IMG/VR virus record: IMGVR_UViG_3300008219_003648
Span: 1-52,636 of that record
DNA from: a virus
DNA: 52,636 nucleotides
Direction: 5' to 3' (one strand)
Positions within the stretch are counted from its first letter, which is position 1; each line of letters starts with the position of its first letter. The notes beneath the pieces were generated by a model that worked only from the letters and a program-made list of their open reading frames with translations, was not told the DNA's origin and searched no databases. Both the position numbers and the translations under genes were made by a program. Of this stretch, positions 40,483 to 49,472 are shown in pieces.

Positions 40483-41281
40483 TGTTGCGATAATTATAAG
40501 TAACTATAACTATAGTGCTTATGTTCTTGAAGCTATTCATAGTGCGCTAAATCAAACTTACGATGGCAATTTACAGGTGTATATGTTAGATGATGGCTCA
40601 TCTGATGATTCATGGGCTAAGATATCATCTATTACATGGGAAAATGAAGGGGATGCTGAGTGGGGGGCTGAGGAAATAGACACTAAATATTACAAGGGTG
40701 TAATCGAGAGACGACAAAAAAACAATTTATATGCCTATCGAATTGATAATTCAGGAGCAAGTACGGCTCGCAATGTAGCTATATGGGAGGCGTGGCAATG
40801 GGCTGATATATTTGGTATATTGGATGCAGATGATATGTATGAGCCAAACAAAGTGAAAATTCTAGTAGACAAACTGTTAGAGCATCCTGAAATAGGGGTG
40901 GCTTATGCTGACTATAGAATTCACAGACAGATGGATCATCATAATTACACTAAATATGAAATCAAACACCCGTATAGTAGAGAGTTGCTGCTACAAAAAT
41001 GTATCGTACATATTGGCTCTTTAATCAAAAAAGAATATCTTCAACAAGTCATATTACCGCTTAATAGCGAAATATTTGACAGTAGGTTACACGGCCCCGG
41101 TAGTCAATCCTTTATTGGGTGTACAGAGGATTATGATCTGTGGCTTCGGTTATCTAAGGTCTGCATGATGACTCATGTGCCAGAACCTTTATCTATTGTG
41201 CGCGAAACTGGCCAAAATCAATCATTGAAAATGACTACCGAAACCTTCCAGAGAAATGCGCAAATTTTACAAACGAGATAA
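40472..41281 (+). CDS. GT2 family glycosyltransferase
   Basis: A 269-residue inverting GT-A enzyme. VAIIISNYNYSAYVLEAIHS, ALNQTYDGNLQVYMLDDGSS (first Asp), NSGASTARNVAIWE, GILDADDMYEPNKV (DxD metal site), and CTEDYDLWLRLSKV (the acidic catalytic ED motif) occur in order, so it looks complete and active. No membrane segment. Its last base is adjacent to the next start (41281/41282). Acceptor unknown; probable sugar chain elongation. Confidence 0.92.
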   Translation: MKPNVAIIISNYNYSAYVLEAIHSALNQTYDGNLQVYMLDDGSSDDSWAKISSITWENEGDAEWGAEEIDTKYYKGVIERRQKNNLYAYRIDNSGASTARNVAIWEAWQWADIFGILDADDMYEPNKVKILVDKLLEHPEIGVAYADYRIHRQMDHHNYTKYEIKHPYSRELLLQKCIVHIGSLIKKEYLQQVILPLNSEIFDSRLHGPGSQSFIGCTEDYDLWLRLSKVCMMTHVPEPLSIVRETGQNQSLKMTTETFQRNAQILQTR

Positions 41282-42007
41282 ATGACTAGATTCACAAAAA
41301 AAATTACCGAACCTCCAGTTACTACTTTGCATAATAGTATAGCTATTATCATTTTGTCGGCTGGAGTTGGCAATAGAATTAAATCATACGAACCTAGAAG
41401 CTTACTAAAAATTGGACAAACCACTTTAATTGATCACCAGCTTTCTGTTTTAAATAACTCATTTCATTTTCCAGAAATAATCGGAGTGTTTGGTTATTTA
41501 GTCGAAAAAGTAGTTAAAAAGGTTCGAGGTAAAATACGCATAATAGAAAATCAAATATACCAAGAAACTAATACAGCAGAAAGCCTCAGACTAGCATTTA
41601 ACAGCACCACCAAAAATGATCTATTATTTTTTCATGGTGACCTATATTTTAACCTTGGTACATTACAAGGATTAGATTATAGTAAATCATTTTTATTGAT
41701 TGACAATAAACAGCAATTGCACGATAAAGAAGTGGGAGTCACGGTATGTGATAACAAAGCTACTATATTGTCATACGGCCTTCCTACTAAGTGGTGCCAA
41801 ATAGCATATATTACTGGTAAAGAATTTAAAATATTGAAACATATATTTCAAAAATTTAATAACAATCAAAAAAAAATGCTCGTTTTTGAAATTATAAACC
41901 AAATGATTGCAATGGGTGCGGTTTTTCATTGCTACGAACCTAAAAAGATGTCTATTGTGGAAATAGACTGCATAAAGGATATCAATTATGAAAATTTTAA
42001 TAAGTAG
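41282..42007 (+). CDS. Sugar-phosphate-type nucleotidyltransferase
   Basis: A 241-residue NTP transferase of the LicC/GlmU-like fold. IAIIILSAGVGNRIKSYEPR contains the LSAGxGxR nucleotide loop, LLKIGQTTLIDHQL the Lys-containing second part, and LLFFHGDLYF the acidic metal site. Total length is that of a bare nucleotidyltransferase without a hexapeptide domain. Product would be an NDP-activated sugar or CDP-choline-like unit. Its 3' end overlaps the next gene by 20 nt. Exact substrate not readable. Confidence 0.78.
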   Translation: MTRFTKKITEPPVTTLHNSIAIIILSAGVGNRIKSYEPRSLLKIGQTTLIDHQLSVLNNSFHFPEIIGVFGYLVEKVVKKVRGKIRIIENQIYQETNTAESLRLAFNSTTKNDLLFFHGDLYFNLGTLQGLDYSKSFLLIDNKQQLHDKEVGVTVCDNKATILSYGLPTKWCQIAYITGKEFKILKHIFQKFNNNQKKMLVFEIINQMIAMGAVFHCYEPKKMSIVEIDCIKDINYENFNK

Positions 42008-43028
42008 TGACGGAAAGCATGCGCACTACTATCAAAGAATGGCGTGGGCCACAGCGCTTACCAAGGCGGATTTTCAGGTAAGTATGTGGGATTGCAAAAG
42101 CGTTCCAGCTTTTGATGTATTTGATGCATTTGAGCCCGATATATTTTTAGGACAATCATATAATCTCGATACATCGTTATTAAAATGTATATACGAACGA
42201 CCTCATATAAAAGTAGGCTTACGAGTTGGTGACTGGGGTGATCATGAAGACATGGTAGATAAAACAAAATATAACATATTGTATTGCTCTCAAAAGGAAA
42301 AAGATGTTCTCAAAAAGCTCAAAGAAGAAACCGGTAAACCAGACTTTGTACATATTCATTATGACGAAAATGCTGTTAAGATCACCCATAACCATTTTGA
42401 ATCAATAGGAATAAAACCAATCTCATTAATGATGTGTGCTGACACCACAGCTTACAGTAGTGCTCAATATGACCCTAAGCTAGAATGTGATATAGGTTTT
42501 GTGGGAGGTTATTGGCCCTATAAAGGACTTGTTATAGACCAATATCTAACACCACTTTTAGATCCCCCTAATTATAAAGTTAAGATTTTTGGTAATCAAG
42601 TGTGGCCTGTTAATCAATACTGTGGCCTCTTATCAGACAACGATGTCAAAAACCTATTTGTATCTGCTAGAATATGTCCCAATCTCAGTGAGCCTCATGC
42701 CCAAGAATTTGGTATTGATGTAAATGAACGAATTTTTAAAATATTATATGCGGGAGGTTTTTGTATTTCAGATAAGGTGGATTCTTATAAAATGTTTGGA
42801 GATGGTTTGGTAATTGTTAACAGTCCAGAAGATTTCAGAGATAAAATAGATCACTATTTAGCCAATCCATCTGAACGATACAAAATTGCAGAAGTTGGCC
42901 AAAAACATGTTACAGAAAACCACACAGGATTTCACAGGAGCGCTCAAATCATGAATGCGTTTGATTTGACTAATTTATCAGAACGCATAATGAATCAATA
43001 TGAGGAAACAGTAAATGTCACAATCTAA
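41988..43028 (+). CDS. CgeB-like glycosyltransferase (GT-B)
   Basis: A 346-residue protein resembling the spore/phage CgeB-like glycosyltransferases. MKILISSDGKHAHYYQRMAW and FEPDIFLGQSYNL make the first domain; PKLECDIGFVGGYWPYKGLV, KIFGNQVWPVNQYCGLLSDN and FGIDVNERIFKILYAGGFCI the donor domain, the latter with a conserved Asn-Glu-Arg and GG turn. YKMFGDGLVIVNSPEDFRDK forms the tail region. It overlaps the nucleotidyltransferase by 20 nt and the epimerase by 14 nt. Confidence 0.78.
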   Translation: MKILISSDGKHAHYYQRMAWATALTKADFQVSMWDCKSVPAFDVFDAFEPDIFLGQSYNLDTSLLKCIYERPHIKVGLRVGDWGDHEDMVDKTKYNILYCSQKEKDVLKKLKEETGKPDFVHIHYDENAVKITHNHFESIGIKPISLMMCADTTAYSSAQYDPKLECDIGFVGGYWPYKGLVIDQYLTPLLDPPNYKVKIFGNQVWPVNQYCGLLSDNDVKNLFVSARICPNLSEPHAQEFGIDVNERIFKILYAGGFCISDKVDSYKMFGDGLVIVNSPEDFRDKIDHYLANPSERYKIAEVGQKHVTENHTGFHRSAQIMNAFDLTNLSERIMNQYEETVNVTI

Positions 43029-43977
43029 GGTTTTAGTTACAGGTGGAAAAGGTTTTTTAGGAAAATCTTTATGCGCGCTATTGAGACAAAATCAATCCTA
43101 TAATGTAATAGCCTTATCCGGTAAATCTCAGTGGGATCTAACTAACCAACGTTATGTCGATTATATGTTACAAGAGTTTACTCCTGATGTAGTGATACAC
43201 TTAGCCGCCAGAGTAGGAGGTATTGGAGCCAACAAAAAAAATCCCGGACTCTTTATGTATGAAAATTTGGCTATGGGTATGAATCTTATTGAGTCTTGTA
43301 GAAAATATGGCAAACTAAAAAAGTTTATTATGGTTGGTACCGTTTGCGCATATCCTAAGTTTACTGAGGTGCCTTTTAAGGAAACAGATATATGGAATGG
43401 TTATCCAGAAGAAACAAATGCTCCCTATGGAATAGCTAAAAAGGCTCTTATGGAGCTATTAATAGCCTATAACAAACAATACGATTTTCAGTGTACTAAC
43501 CTTATACCAGTAAATATGTATGGACCCAACGATAATTTTGATCCCAATATAAGTCATGTAATTCCAGCACTGATTTTAAAGTTTGCTAAAGCCATACAAA
43601 ACCACCATAAGCCAGTTGAAATATGGGGTACTGGAAAAGCTAGTCGTGAATTTTTGTATGTAGATGATTGTGCTCATGCCATATCTCAGGCAATTGAACT
43701 ACACACAACACCACAACCAATTAATGTGGGTACAGGCGATGAGGTTACCATTAGAACATTAGCACACTATATTAGTAGAATAATGGAATATAAAGGTGAT
43801 ATATATTTTAACTCTCAGCACCCAGACGGGCAGCCTCGAAGATGTTTAGATACGTCGGTTGCCAAAGAGACACTTAAATTTACAGCTTCTACAGGTTTAG
43901 AAACAGGATTACAAAACACCGTAACATGGTTCAATAGAAACAAGGATAGATTCGTTGATTACTTCGATCATATTTAG
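43015..43977 (+). CDS. GDP-L-fucose synthase-like NAD(P)-dependent epimerase
   Basis: A 320-residue short-chain dehydrogenase-type epimerase/reductase. VTGGKGFLGKS is the Rossmann GxxGxxG (residues 8-18), IHLAARVGGIGANKKNPGLF the fucose-synthase signature, GTVCAYPKFTEVPF contains the position of the catalytic Ser (here T109), and NAPYGIAKKALME the Y138-x3-K142 pair. EFLYVDDCAHAI is the C-terminal substrate part. It would make GDP-L-fucose or a similar 6-deoxysugar; no GDP-mannose dehydratase is seen in the window, so the precursor would come from elsewhere. Confidence 0.85.
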   Translation: MSQSKVLVTGGKGFLGKSLCALLRQNQSYNVIALSGKSQWDLTNQRYVDYMLQEFTPDVVIHLAARVGGIGANKKNPGLFMYENLAMGMNLIESCRKYGKLKKFIMVGTVCAYPKFTEVPFKETDIWNGYPEETNAPYGIAKKALMELLIAYNKQYDFQCTNLIPVNMYGPNDNFDPNISHVIPALILKFAKAIQNHHKPVEIWGTGKASREFLYVDDCAHAISQAIELHTTPQPINVGTGDEVTIRTLAHYISRIMEYKGDIYFNSQHPDGQPRRCLDTSVAKETLKFTASTGLETGLQNTVTWFNRNKDRFVDYFDHI

Positions 43978-44800
43978 TAAAGACCGTCCAGCTCAGCTGG
44001 ATTTATGTCTCAATAGTATCAAAAAGAATTTTGCAGATTCTAATAGAAATATTGTGTTATACAACAACACTAAAGATTTTATAGAAGCCCATAAGATATT
44101 ACAAAGTGAACATAAGGATGTAGACTTTTGGCCACAAGGGTTATCTTTATTTAAAGATCTGTATGCCACTATTGCAAGCTCTGATAATGATTATATTTGC
44201 TTTTTTACTGACGATGATATAGTATACCAACCAGTAAAAACAATTGACTATAATTCAATTCTACAAAATGACCACATCGCTTGCCTATCTCTAAGAATGG
44301 GTTTGAATATCTCTGAAAGATCTCACGATGGTGTTGTGGGACAAGACACACCAGCAGCATATCATGAATATGATGATATTATCTTATGGTCAAAAACAGC
44401 CAACACATACGGGTCCTATTGGTCATATTCTTTATCAGTAGATGGTCATATATTTAGAAAAAATGAAATATTAGACATGATAGATGAATTATGTTGCTTA
44501 GCAGATCGCTATCATTGGGATCAAACACCTAACGCACTAGAAGGGGCGCTTCAAAGGTTTTGGACAATCTCCCCGAACACGATGGCATCATTTAAGAATA
44601 GTGTGGTAGTCAATAGCCCGAATAACCGTGTACAGGAAAGTCATCTCAATAGATCAGGTGATAAGTATAGCGCCGATAGCAATTTCCTGCTGGGGAAGTA
44701 TTTGGCAGGACAAAGGATTAAGTTGGAATATTTAAATTTTGATAATATAAAATGTCCACATACAGAAATTGATCTCATGTTAGGTTTGTATGACAAATAA
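43955..44800 (+). CDS. GT2-like glycosyltransferase, TTG start
   Basis: A 281-residue GT-A-like protein. The N-terminus ITSIIFSKDRPAQLDLCLNS is the first strand of a GT2-like fold, and DNDYICFFTDDDIVYQPVKT contains a DDD metal site. HRDF/ED-like residues at the C-terminal side are not obvious. The start is TTG at 43955: AAGGA at 43942-43946 is 8 nt upstream, and no in-frame ATG would keep the first strand. This makes a 23-nt overlap with the epimerase gene. Donor unknown. Confidence 0.7.
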   Translation: MITSIIFSKDRPAQLDLCLNSIKKNFADSNRNIVLYNNTKDFIEAHKILQSEHKDVDFWPQGLSLFKDLYATIASSDNDYICFFTDDDIVYQPVKTIDYNSILQNDHIACLSLRMGLNISERSHDGVVGQDTPAAYHEYDDIILWSKTANTYGSYWSYSLSVDGHIFRKNEILDMIDELCCLADRYHWDQTPNALEGALQRFWTISPNTMASFKNSVVVNSPNNRVQESHLNRSGDKYSADSNFLLGKYLAGQRIKLEYLNFDNIKCPHTEIDLMLGLYDK

Positions 44801-45773
44801 TATTTGGCATTTCAGCACACTTAGTGACCATAATTATATTATTAATGGTTTGTGTCTATATGACTCATTAGTAGAAAAGTCCTCGCAAGACTTTATGCTG
44901 CATTATTTATGTATGGATCAATATACTTATGATACGTTAAACTCATTACAGCTGTCACACTTAAAAACATATACACTAGAAGATATTGCCACTGATCCCG
45001 AATTTGTAACCCTTAAAGAAAATAATGCTTGCCGCCCTATAGATAGGCATGCTGGTGTAGAAGGATCGGATCAATCAGATTTTCACTTTGCGCTTGCGTC
45101 CTTTTTTTCTTATTTCTTATTAAATCAACAAAATCTTCCCCATATATTATATATAGATTCAGATATAATATTCTATCATGACCCTAAAAGTATATTTACC
45201 TCAGTACAAAATAAGAGTATTGGGCTCATTGCTCACCGACATATGAAGATGGACAAAGCAAACCGAAATCCGGGATATTATAATGTAGGTGTTATTTATT
45301 TTCAAAACAATGAAGTGGGTAAAAACTGTCTAAAATTTTGGAGAGACTGCTGTATATATCCTAATAATCAATACTCTCAGATTTTTGGTGCTTGTGGTGA
45401 TCAAAAATACCTAGAGCTGTTTGAGGATTTTTTTGCTAGTGATCAAATCCACATCATGGATTTTGATATAGGGCACGGTGCCCCGTGGAATTTTACCATG
45501 TTTGAATTTCTAGATAATCACAGAATTGTGTGGCATGATCCTGAAGGTAATGTATTATTATGTGGAGAAAAACGAACTCAAGACTTGATTTTTAGTCACT
45601 TTAGTCACTTTGTACCCGATTACGATAATATGAAATTTCGATTCGATAGAGCTGGCGAATGGGGTCCACAGCTACCTCATCATCCGGGTGTCATGGATAT
45701 TTATATAAAATATTTTCAAGCACTCCTCCACACAAGAAAAAAATACTCTCTTACAAAAGGATTTTCTCTATGA
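44790..45773 (+). CDS. GT8/nucleotide-diphospho-sugar transferase-like glycosyltransferase
   Basis: A 327-residue GT-A enzyme. The metal motif DxD is in LPHILYIDSDIIFYHDP, followed by GYYNVGVIYFQNNEVG, FGACGDQKYLELFEDFFA and FDIGHGAPWNF, a layout shared by GT8 and related retaining glycosyltransferases. The final part has the tandem FSHFSHF from a 9-nt direct repeat (45592-45609). The next gene starts on its stop codon (ATGA at 45770). Acceptor unknown. Confidence 0.78.
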   Translation: MTNNIWHFSTLSDHNYIINGLCLYDSLVEKSSQDFMLHYLCMDQYTYDTLNSLQLSHLKTYTLEDIATDPEFVTLKENNACRPIDRHAGVEGSDQSDFHFALASFFSYFLLNQQNLPHILYIDSDIIFYHDPKSIFTSVQNKSIGLIAHRHMKMDKANRNPGYYNVGVIYFQNNEVGKNCLKFWRDCCIYPNNQYSQIFGACGDQKYLELFEDFFASDQIHIMDFDIGHGAPWNFTMFEFLDNHRIVWHDPEGNVLLCGEKRTQDLIFSHFSHFVPDYDNMKFRFDRAGEWGPQLPHHPGVMDIYIKYFQALLHTRKKYSLTKGFSL

Positions 45774-46564
45774 GATATGAGGCTATAGGAAGCGTACAAT
45801 GGGAAGCTAAAGATCTAATTAATTCTCTAGAAGATTTTTTGCAAATATATGCATATCGCCCCATTCGTGATAATGAGGGAGGAATGACTTCTTCTCACAT
45901 GTTTGCTACATGGTTTTTATGTAAACAACTTAATCCCCAATATATTATTGAAAGTGGTGTATGGAAAGGGCAAAGTTCTTGGTTATTGGAAACGGCGTGC
46001 CCAGATGCAAAAATTATATCCATTGATCCAGATCTTCAAATTCGACAATATATATCACCTCGCATACAATATGCAGTTACAGATTTTAATAATACGAATT
46101 GGGATTCAATAAACAAGAATGAGACACTATGTTTTTTCGATGATCATTATGGAGTCGATAGAGTAAAGCAAGCTGCGCAACACGGCTTTAAGCACATCTT
46201 GTATGAAGATAATTATCACGATGGCAGAGGTAATAGTTATCATCCCTCCTATGGGCATATTGCTAACATGGAACCTTTAACCGAAGGTGAGCGATCATAT
46301 TCCCCCAAAGCATCGTTTTTACTAAATACTAAAGATGCACAATGGCTACAAGATAACATAGAAATATATTATGAATTTCCCCCCATATATTCATCTGTAG
46401 ATTCTGATCGTGGTTATGGGTGGGCCAAAATAAGCAGAGAACAATATTTAGATATTACACCCCCTCCTTTATTTAGTACATATCATCCCCGGTTCGACAT
46501 TTATTATAAAGAAGCGCCAGATTATACATGGATAACTTATATTAAGTTAAAGGAGACTCTATGA
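45770..46564 (+). CDS. Class I SAM-dependent methyltransferase-like protein
   Basis: A 264-residue protein. Motif I is YIIESGVWKGQSSWLLETAC, with the following acid in IISIDPDLQI, and FFDDHYGVDRVKQAAQHGFK as motif IV-like acidic segment. This resembles the CmcI/rhamnosyl O-methyltransferase-like group. ATG 45770 overlaps the upstream stop and has AAGG about 10 nt before it; a longer frame from 45659 would run into the previous gene and is not used. It would methylate a sugar in the same glycan. Confidence 0.7.
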   Translation: MRYEAIGSVQWEAKDLINSLEDFLQIYAYRPIRDNEGGMTSSHMFATWFLCKQLNPQYIIESGVWKGQSSWLLETACPDAKIISIDPDLQIRQYISPRIQYAVTDFNNTNWDSINKNETLCFFDDHYGVDRVKQAAQHGFKHILYEDNYHDGRGNSYHPSYGHIANMEPLTEGERSYSPKASFLLNTKDAQWLQDNIEIYYEFPPIYSSVDSDRGYGWAKISREQYLDITPPPLFSTYHPRFDIYYKEAPDYTWITYIKLKETL

Positions 46565-47382
46565 ATCTTCCCGTTATTTTTATGCATACTGGATATCAGG
46601 ATTACTTGGCACAAAGTATACAGCAATCTCAACTATGGGACAACAAGGTTATATTGCTGGGAGATGACTCGAATAAAAAGGCGCATGTAGAGCATCATTT
46701 TATGTCTGATTATATGGATGGTACACAAAAGTTTTCTGATAATTACCAACATATGACATCTGGAAATTTTGAATTTGAGCTTTTTTGTTACAACAGATGG
46801 TTAATATTGTCTAATTTTGCCGAACGGCACTCAATAGAAAAATTGGTATATCTTGATTCAGATGTGGCTACGTTTTGTAATTTTTCCGACAAAGAAAATC
46901 TATTAGACGAAAAAAATATTGCCAGAGTATGTATGATGGACAATCAAGCAAATTATAGATGGTGTGCAGCAGCTTGTATTTCTTACTGGAGTCTGAGGGG
47001 GCTCAATACCTTTAAACAATTTCTTTTAGAAGCATACACCAAACACGTCGACAGGCTACAAGAGAAATGGCAATATCATCAAGACCATGATAAAGCTGGA
47101 GGGGTTTGCGATATGACCGCAACTTATTTATTTGTGAAAGATAATGAACTAGAACCCCTGAATAAGGTATTAGAAGATGATAGCACATTTGACCAAAGTA
47201 TGATGAGCGCTGACAATTATTTTGATAATGAATATGCTATGGACCCTCGGGGATTTAAAAAGCTAACATTCAGAGGCAATATACCGTATGCGTATAATAC
47301 TATTTTAAACAAGGAAATCAAAATGAATGCTATTCACACAAATAACAAACAGCTTTTAACAGCCCTAATAGGGAGAAATTGA
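46561..47382 (+). CDS. GT-A type glycosyltransferase
   Basis: A 273-residue protein. The clearest motif is EKLVYLDSDVATFCNF with the DxD metal site, preceded by SGNFEFELFCYNRWLILSNF. AAACISYWSLRGLNTF and KAGGVCDMTATYLFVKDN form the later part, and the end (MNAIHTNNKQLL) has a His in the place of the usual metal-binding histidine. Family resembles bacterial/viral GT-A proteins of uncertain number. Coupled to the previous gene by ATGA. Confidence 0.7.
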   Translation: MNLPVIFMHTGYQDYLAQSIQQSQLWDNKVILLGDDSNKKAHVEHHFMSDYMDGTQKFSDNYQHMTSGNFEFELFCYNRWLILSNFAERHSIEKLVYLDSDVATFCNFSDKENLLDEKNIARVCMMDNQANYRWCAAACISYWSLRGLNTFKQFLLEAYTKHVDRLQEKWQYHQDHDKAGGVCDMTATYLFVKDNELEPLNKVLEDDSTFDQSMMSADNYFDNEYAMDPRGFKKLTFRGNIPYAYNTILNKEIKMNAIHTNNKQLLTALIGRN

Positions 47383-47383
47383 T

Positions 47384-48274
47384 ATGAAAATAGCATTTGG
47401 TATAATAGTTTTCAATGGTAATTATGTGCTTCAAGAAACCATTGACTCTGTGTACCCCTTTGCTCACCAAATTTTAATTGCGGAGGGACCAGTTAAATTT
47501 TGGCAAGAACAAGGTTACTCATCATCTAGTGATGGCACTAATGAAATCATAGACAGCATATACGATCCAGATAATAAAATTCAAGTTATACATAGTCAGT
47601 ACGACGAAAAGGATGATCAATGTAATGCCTATATGCAATTCCTTAAGGAAGATAATGATTATATTTGGAATCTAGATTGTGACGAGGTATTCAAGCCAAG
47701 CGACATGGATACAGTTATAGGTTTATTAGAGCAAGAACAATATACTTCTGTGGGCTTCAAGAGTCTTACTTTTTATGGGGGTTTTGATAGATATCTTAGT
47801 GGATTTGAAGAAAGGGCAGAATTTTTAAGGGTTAGAAAGATATATCCGGGATCTTACTGGTCTACACATAGACCTCCTACAATTGCTCACCGTGCGCCAG
47901 ACCCATTAACTGGAGAACCATATCCAGAAAAACATCTAGATTTTAATGATCTAGCCGATAACTATGGAATAAGAATGTACCATTATTCCTATGTATTTCC
48001 TGATCAGGTATTTCAAAAGATAAAATATTACAAACAAAAAGTAAGTAAGGATAATTGTATCGACAATTATTTTGAGGAAATTTATTTGCCATGGATGCTC
48101 ACAGATGATAAAATGTTAGTAGAACAAAAATATCAGGGGGTTCATGAATTCAAGCCAGAGTGTCGTGGTGAATGTTATACGGCTCAATTTGAAGGGACTC
48201 ATCCATTTATTATAAACCATAGCCTACAGATGTTTCAAAAAAAGATTAACTCTCAACTGGAAAAATACACATGA
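47384..48274 (+). CDS. GT2 family glycosyltransferase
   Basis: A 296-residue GT-A enzyme. MKIAFGIIVFNGNYVLQETI, then the nucleotide-binding region QILIAEGPVKFW, DNDYIWNLDCDEVFKPSDM with the metal DxD-type acid, and GFKSLTFYGGFDRYLSGFEE. HRAPDPLTGEPYPEKHLDFN and MYHYSYVFPDQVFQKIKYY follow, resembling the lgt-type GT2 group. Complete-looking. The stop overlaps the next methyltransferase gene by 4 nt. Confidence 0.82.
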   Translation: MKIAFGIIVFNGNYVLQETIDSVYPFAHQILIAEGPVKFWQEQGYSSSSDGTNEIIDSIYDPDNKIQVIHSQYDEKDDQCNAYMQFLKEDNDYIWNLDCDEVFKPSDMDTVIGLLEQEQYTSVGFKSLTFYGGFDRYLSGFEERAEFLRVRKIYPGSYWSTHRPPTIAHRAPDPLTGEPYPEKHLDFNDLADNYGIRMYHYSYVFPDQVFQKIKYYKQKVSKDNCIDNYFEEIYLPWMLTDDKMLVEQKYQGVHEFKPECRGECYTAQFEGTHPFIINHSLQMFQKKINSQLEKYT

Positions 48275-48867
48275 ATCAACACATAGACTCTTGGAAAAAT
48301 TCGTCTAGTGCTTTTGAACAGCAATTAGAGAGAAATATACAAGAGCTTAATGGCCAATTTCCACCACACTGGATTCATTTCGTTGAGCATGTTCAAAATA
48401 CCCCTATCAACAGAATTGTGGATGTGGGGTGTGGTGCTGGGGCTTATTGCCATATCTCAACACAAATGGGAATCGAATATATGGGATATGATTATTCCCA
48501 GCACGCAATAGATTTGGCAACCAAAACATGGGGAGGTAATTTTATATGTAAAAATTATAAAGAGCTGACACCTCAAGATATACAGACAGGAGATATCATC
48601 GTGGCTAATGCTCTTTGTGAAGTACTACCGGATGGAGATAAATGCTTACGTCATTTACTGCAAATTGGGGCTAATAACTTATTGATACAAAGGGTGAGGT
48701 CTACAAATACACCCAGCTTTTCTAAAGAATATGAAGCTTACGGAATAATGACCTATGAATTTTATCACAACGCAAAGCAATTATCCTTGGATATAAACAA
48801 CAGTGGCTACAAGGTTACCTATCATAGATTATATGATGATGTGTTTGATTTGGAGATTGCTAAGTGA
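48271..48867 (+). CDS. Class I SAM-dependent methyltransferase
   Basis: A 198-residue methyltransferase. RIVDVGCGAGAYCHISTQMG is motif I with the GxGxG loop, followed by YMGYDYSQHAIDLATKTW with the acidic ribose-binding residue, and GDIIVANALCEVLPDGDKCL as motif IV. All core elements are present in a compact single domain. It lies directly before the sialyltransferase gene with a 4-nt overlap. The substrate is probably a sugar; a small-molecule target cannot be excluded. Confidence 0.82.
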   Translation: MNQHIDSWKNSSSAFEQQLERNIQELNGQFPPHWIHFVEHVQNTPINRIVDVGCGAGAYCHISTQMGIEYMGYDYSQHAIDLATKTWGGNFICKNYKELTPQDIQTGDIIVANALCEVLPDGDKCLRHLLQIGANNLLIQRVRSTNTPSFSKEYEAYGIMTYEFYHNAKQLSLDINNSGYKVTYHRLYDDVFDLEIAK

Positions 48868-49472
48868 ATGAATTAAAATTGATCAGCCCACAACTTATGG
48901 TAAATTCAAATATTGCTCTTGTGGCTTCTAGCTCTAATTTACTTGAAAGGGAATATGGTAAAACTATAGATAGCTTTGACGAAGTAGTTAGATTTAACAG
49001 AGCCCCCACTAAGGGGTATGAAAAGTACGTGGGGTCTAAAACTACTATTCGTATAGCTAATAATCATGTATTTGGAAATGTTCTTCATAGCGGATGGGAC
49101 ACAGACGCTCAGCCTACCTTTTTTATTAAAGAACAAAAAAATATCAACATTGTTCACTTAGGGCCAGAAGCAGTTCATTGGGGAGACAGAAGCCAACATA
49201 TAGATCCGTCTTCTCGGGCATTTTTAGTTGACTGTAATGCCATCCAGCGAGATATATTTTCCTTAACCAACGAAAGGCCAAGTGCTGGCTTTGGGTTTTT
49301 ATTCATATGTCTTATCAGTGATTTACATCCACACATCTTTGGATATGGGTTTGGGGAAGAGGGGTGTCCCCATTATTACGAAAAAAATTCTATTAGTAGC
49401 CATCAATTTGTTAAAGAAAGAGAAGTAATGAAAATTTGGATACAGAAAGGATATGTAACTGCGCATCTATGA
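48864..49472 (+). CDS. Sialyltransferase-like protein (GT29 sialylmotifs)
   Basis: A 202-residue protein with the motifs of eukaryote-type GT29 sialyltransferases. Sialylmotif L covers residues 16-62: NIALVASSSNLLE, GKTIDSFDEVVRFNRAPTKG, YVGSKTTIR. Sialylmotif S is RPSAGFGFLFICLISDLHPH then IFGYGF (138-163), and the VS motif HYYE follows at H170-E173. It would transfer a CMP-activated sialic acid to an acceptor. No membrane anchor or stem, unlike animal enzymes. The next two genes encode CMP-sialate synthetase and sialate synthase, which strongly supports the assignment. Confidence 0.83.
   Translation: MNELKLISPQLMVNSNIALVASSSNLLEREYGKTIDSFDEVVRFNRAPTKGYEKYVGSKTTIRIANNHVFGNVLHSGWDTDAQPTFFIKEQKNINIVHLGPEAVHWGDRSQHIDPSSRAFLVDCNAIQRDIFSLTNERPSAGFGFLFICLISDLHPHIFGYGFGEEGCPHYYEKNSISSHQFVKEREVMKIWIQKGYVTAHL

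Noticed and set aside
45592-45609. Two tandem copies of a 9-nt repeat (TTAGTCACT)
   Set aside because: In frame and simply encodes a repeated Phe-Ser-His in the glycosyltransferase; no larger array.
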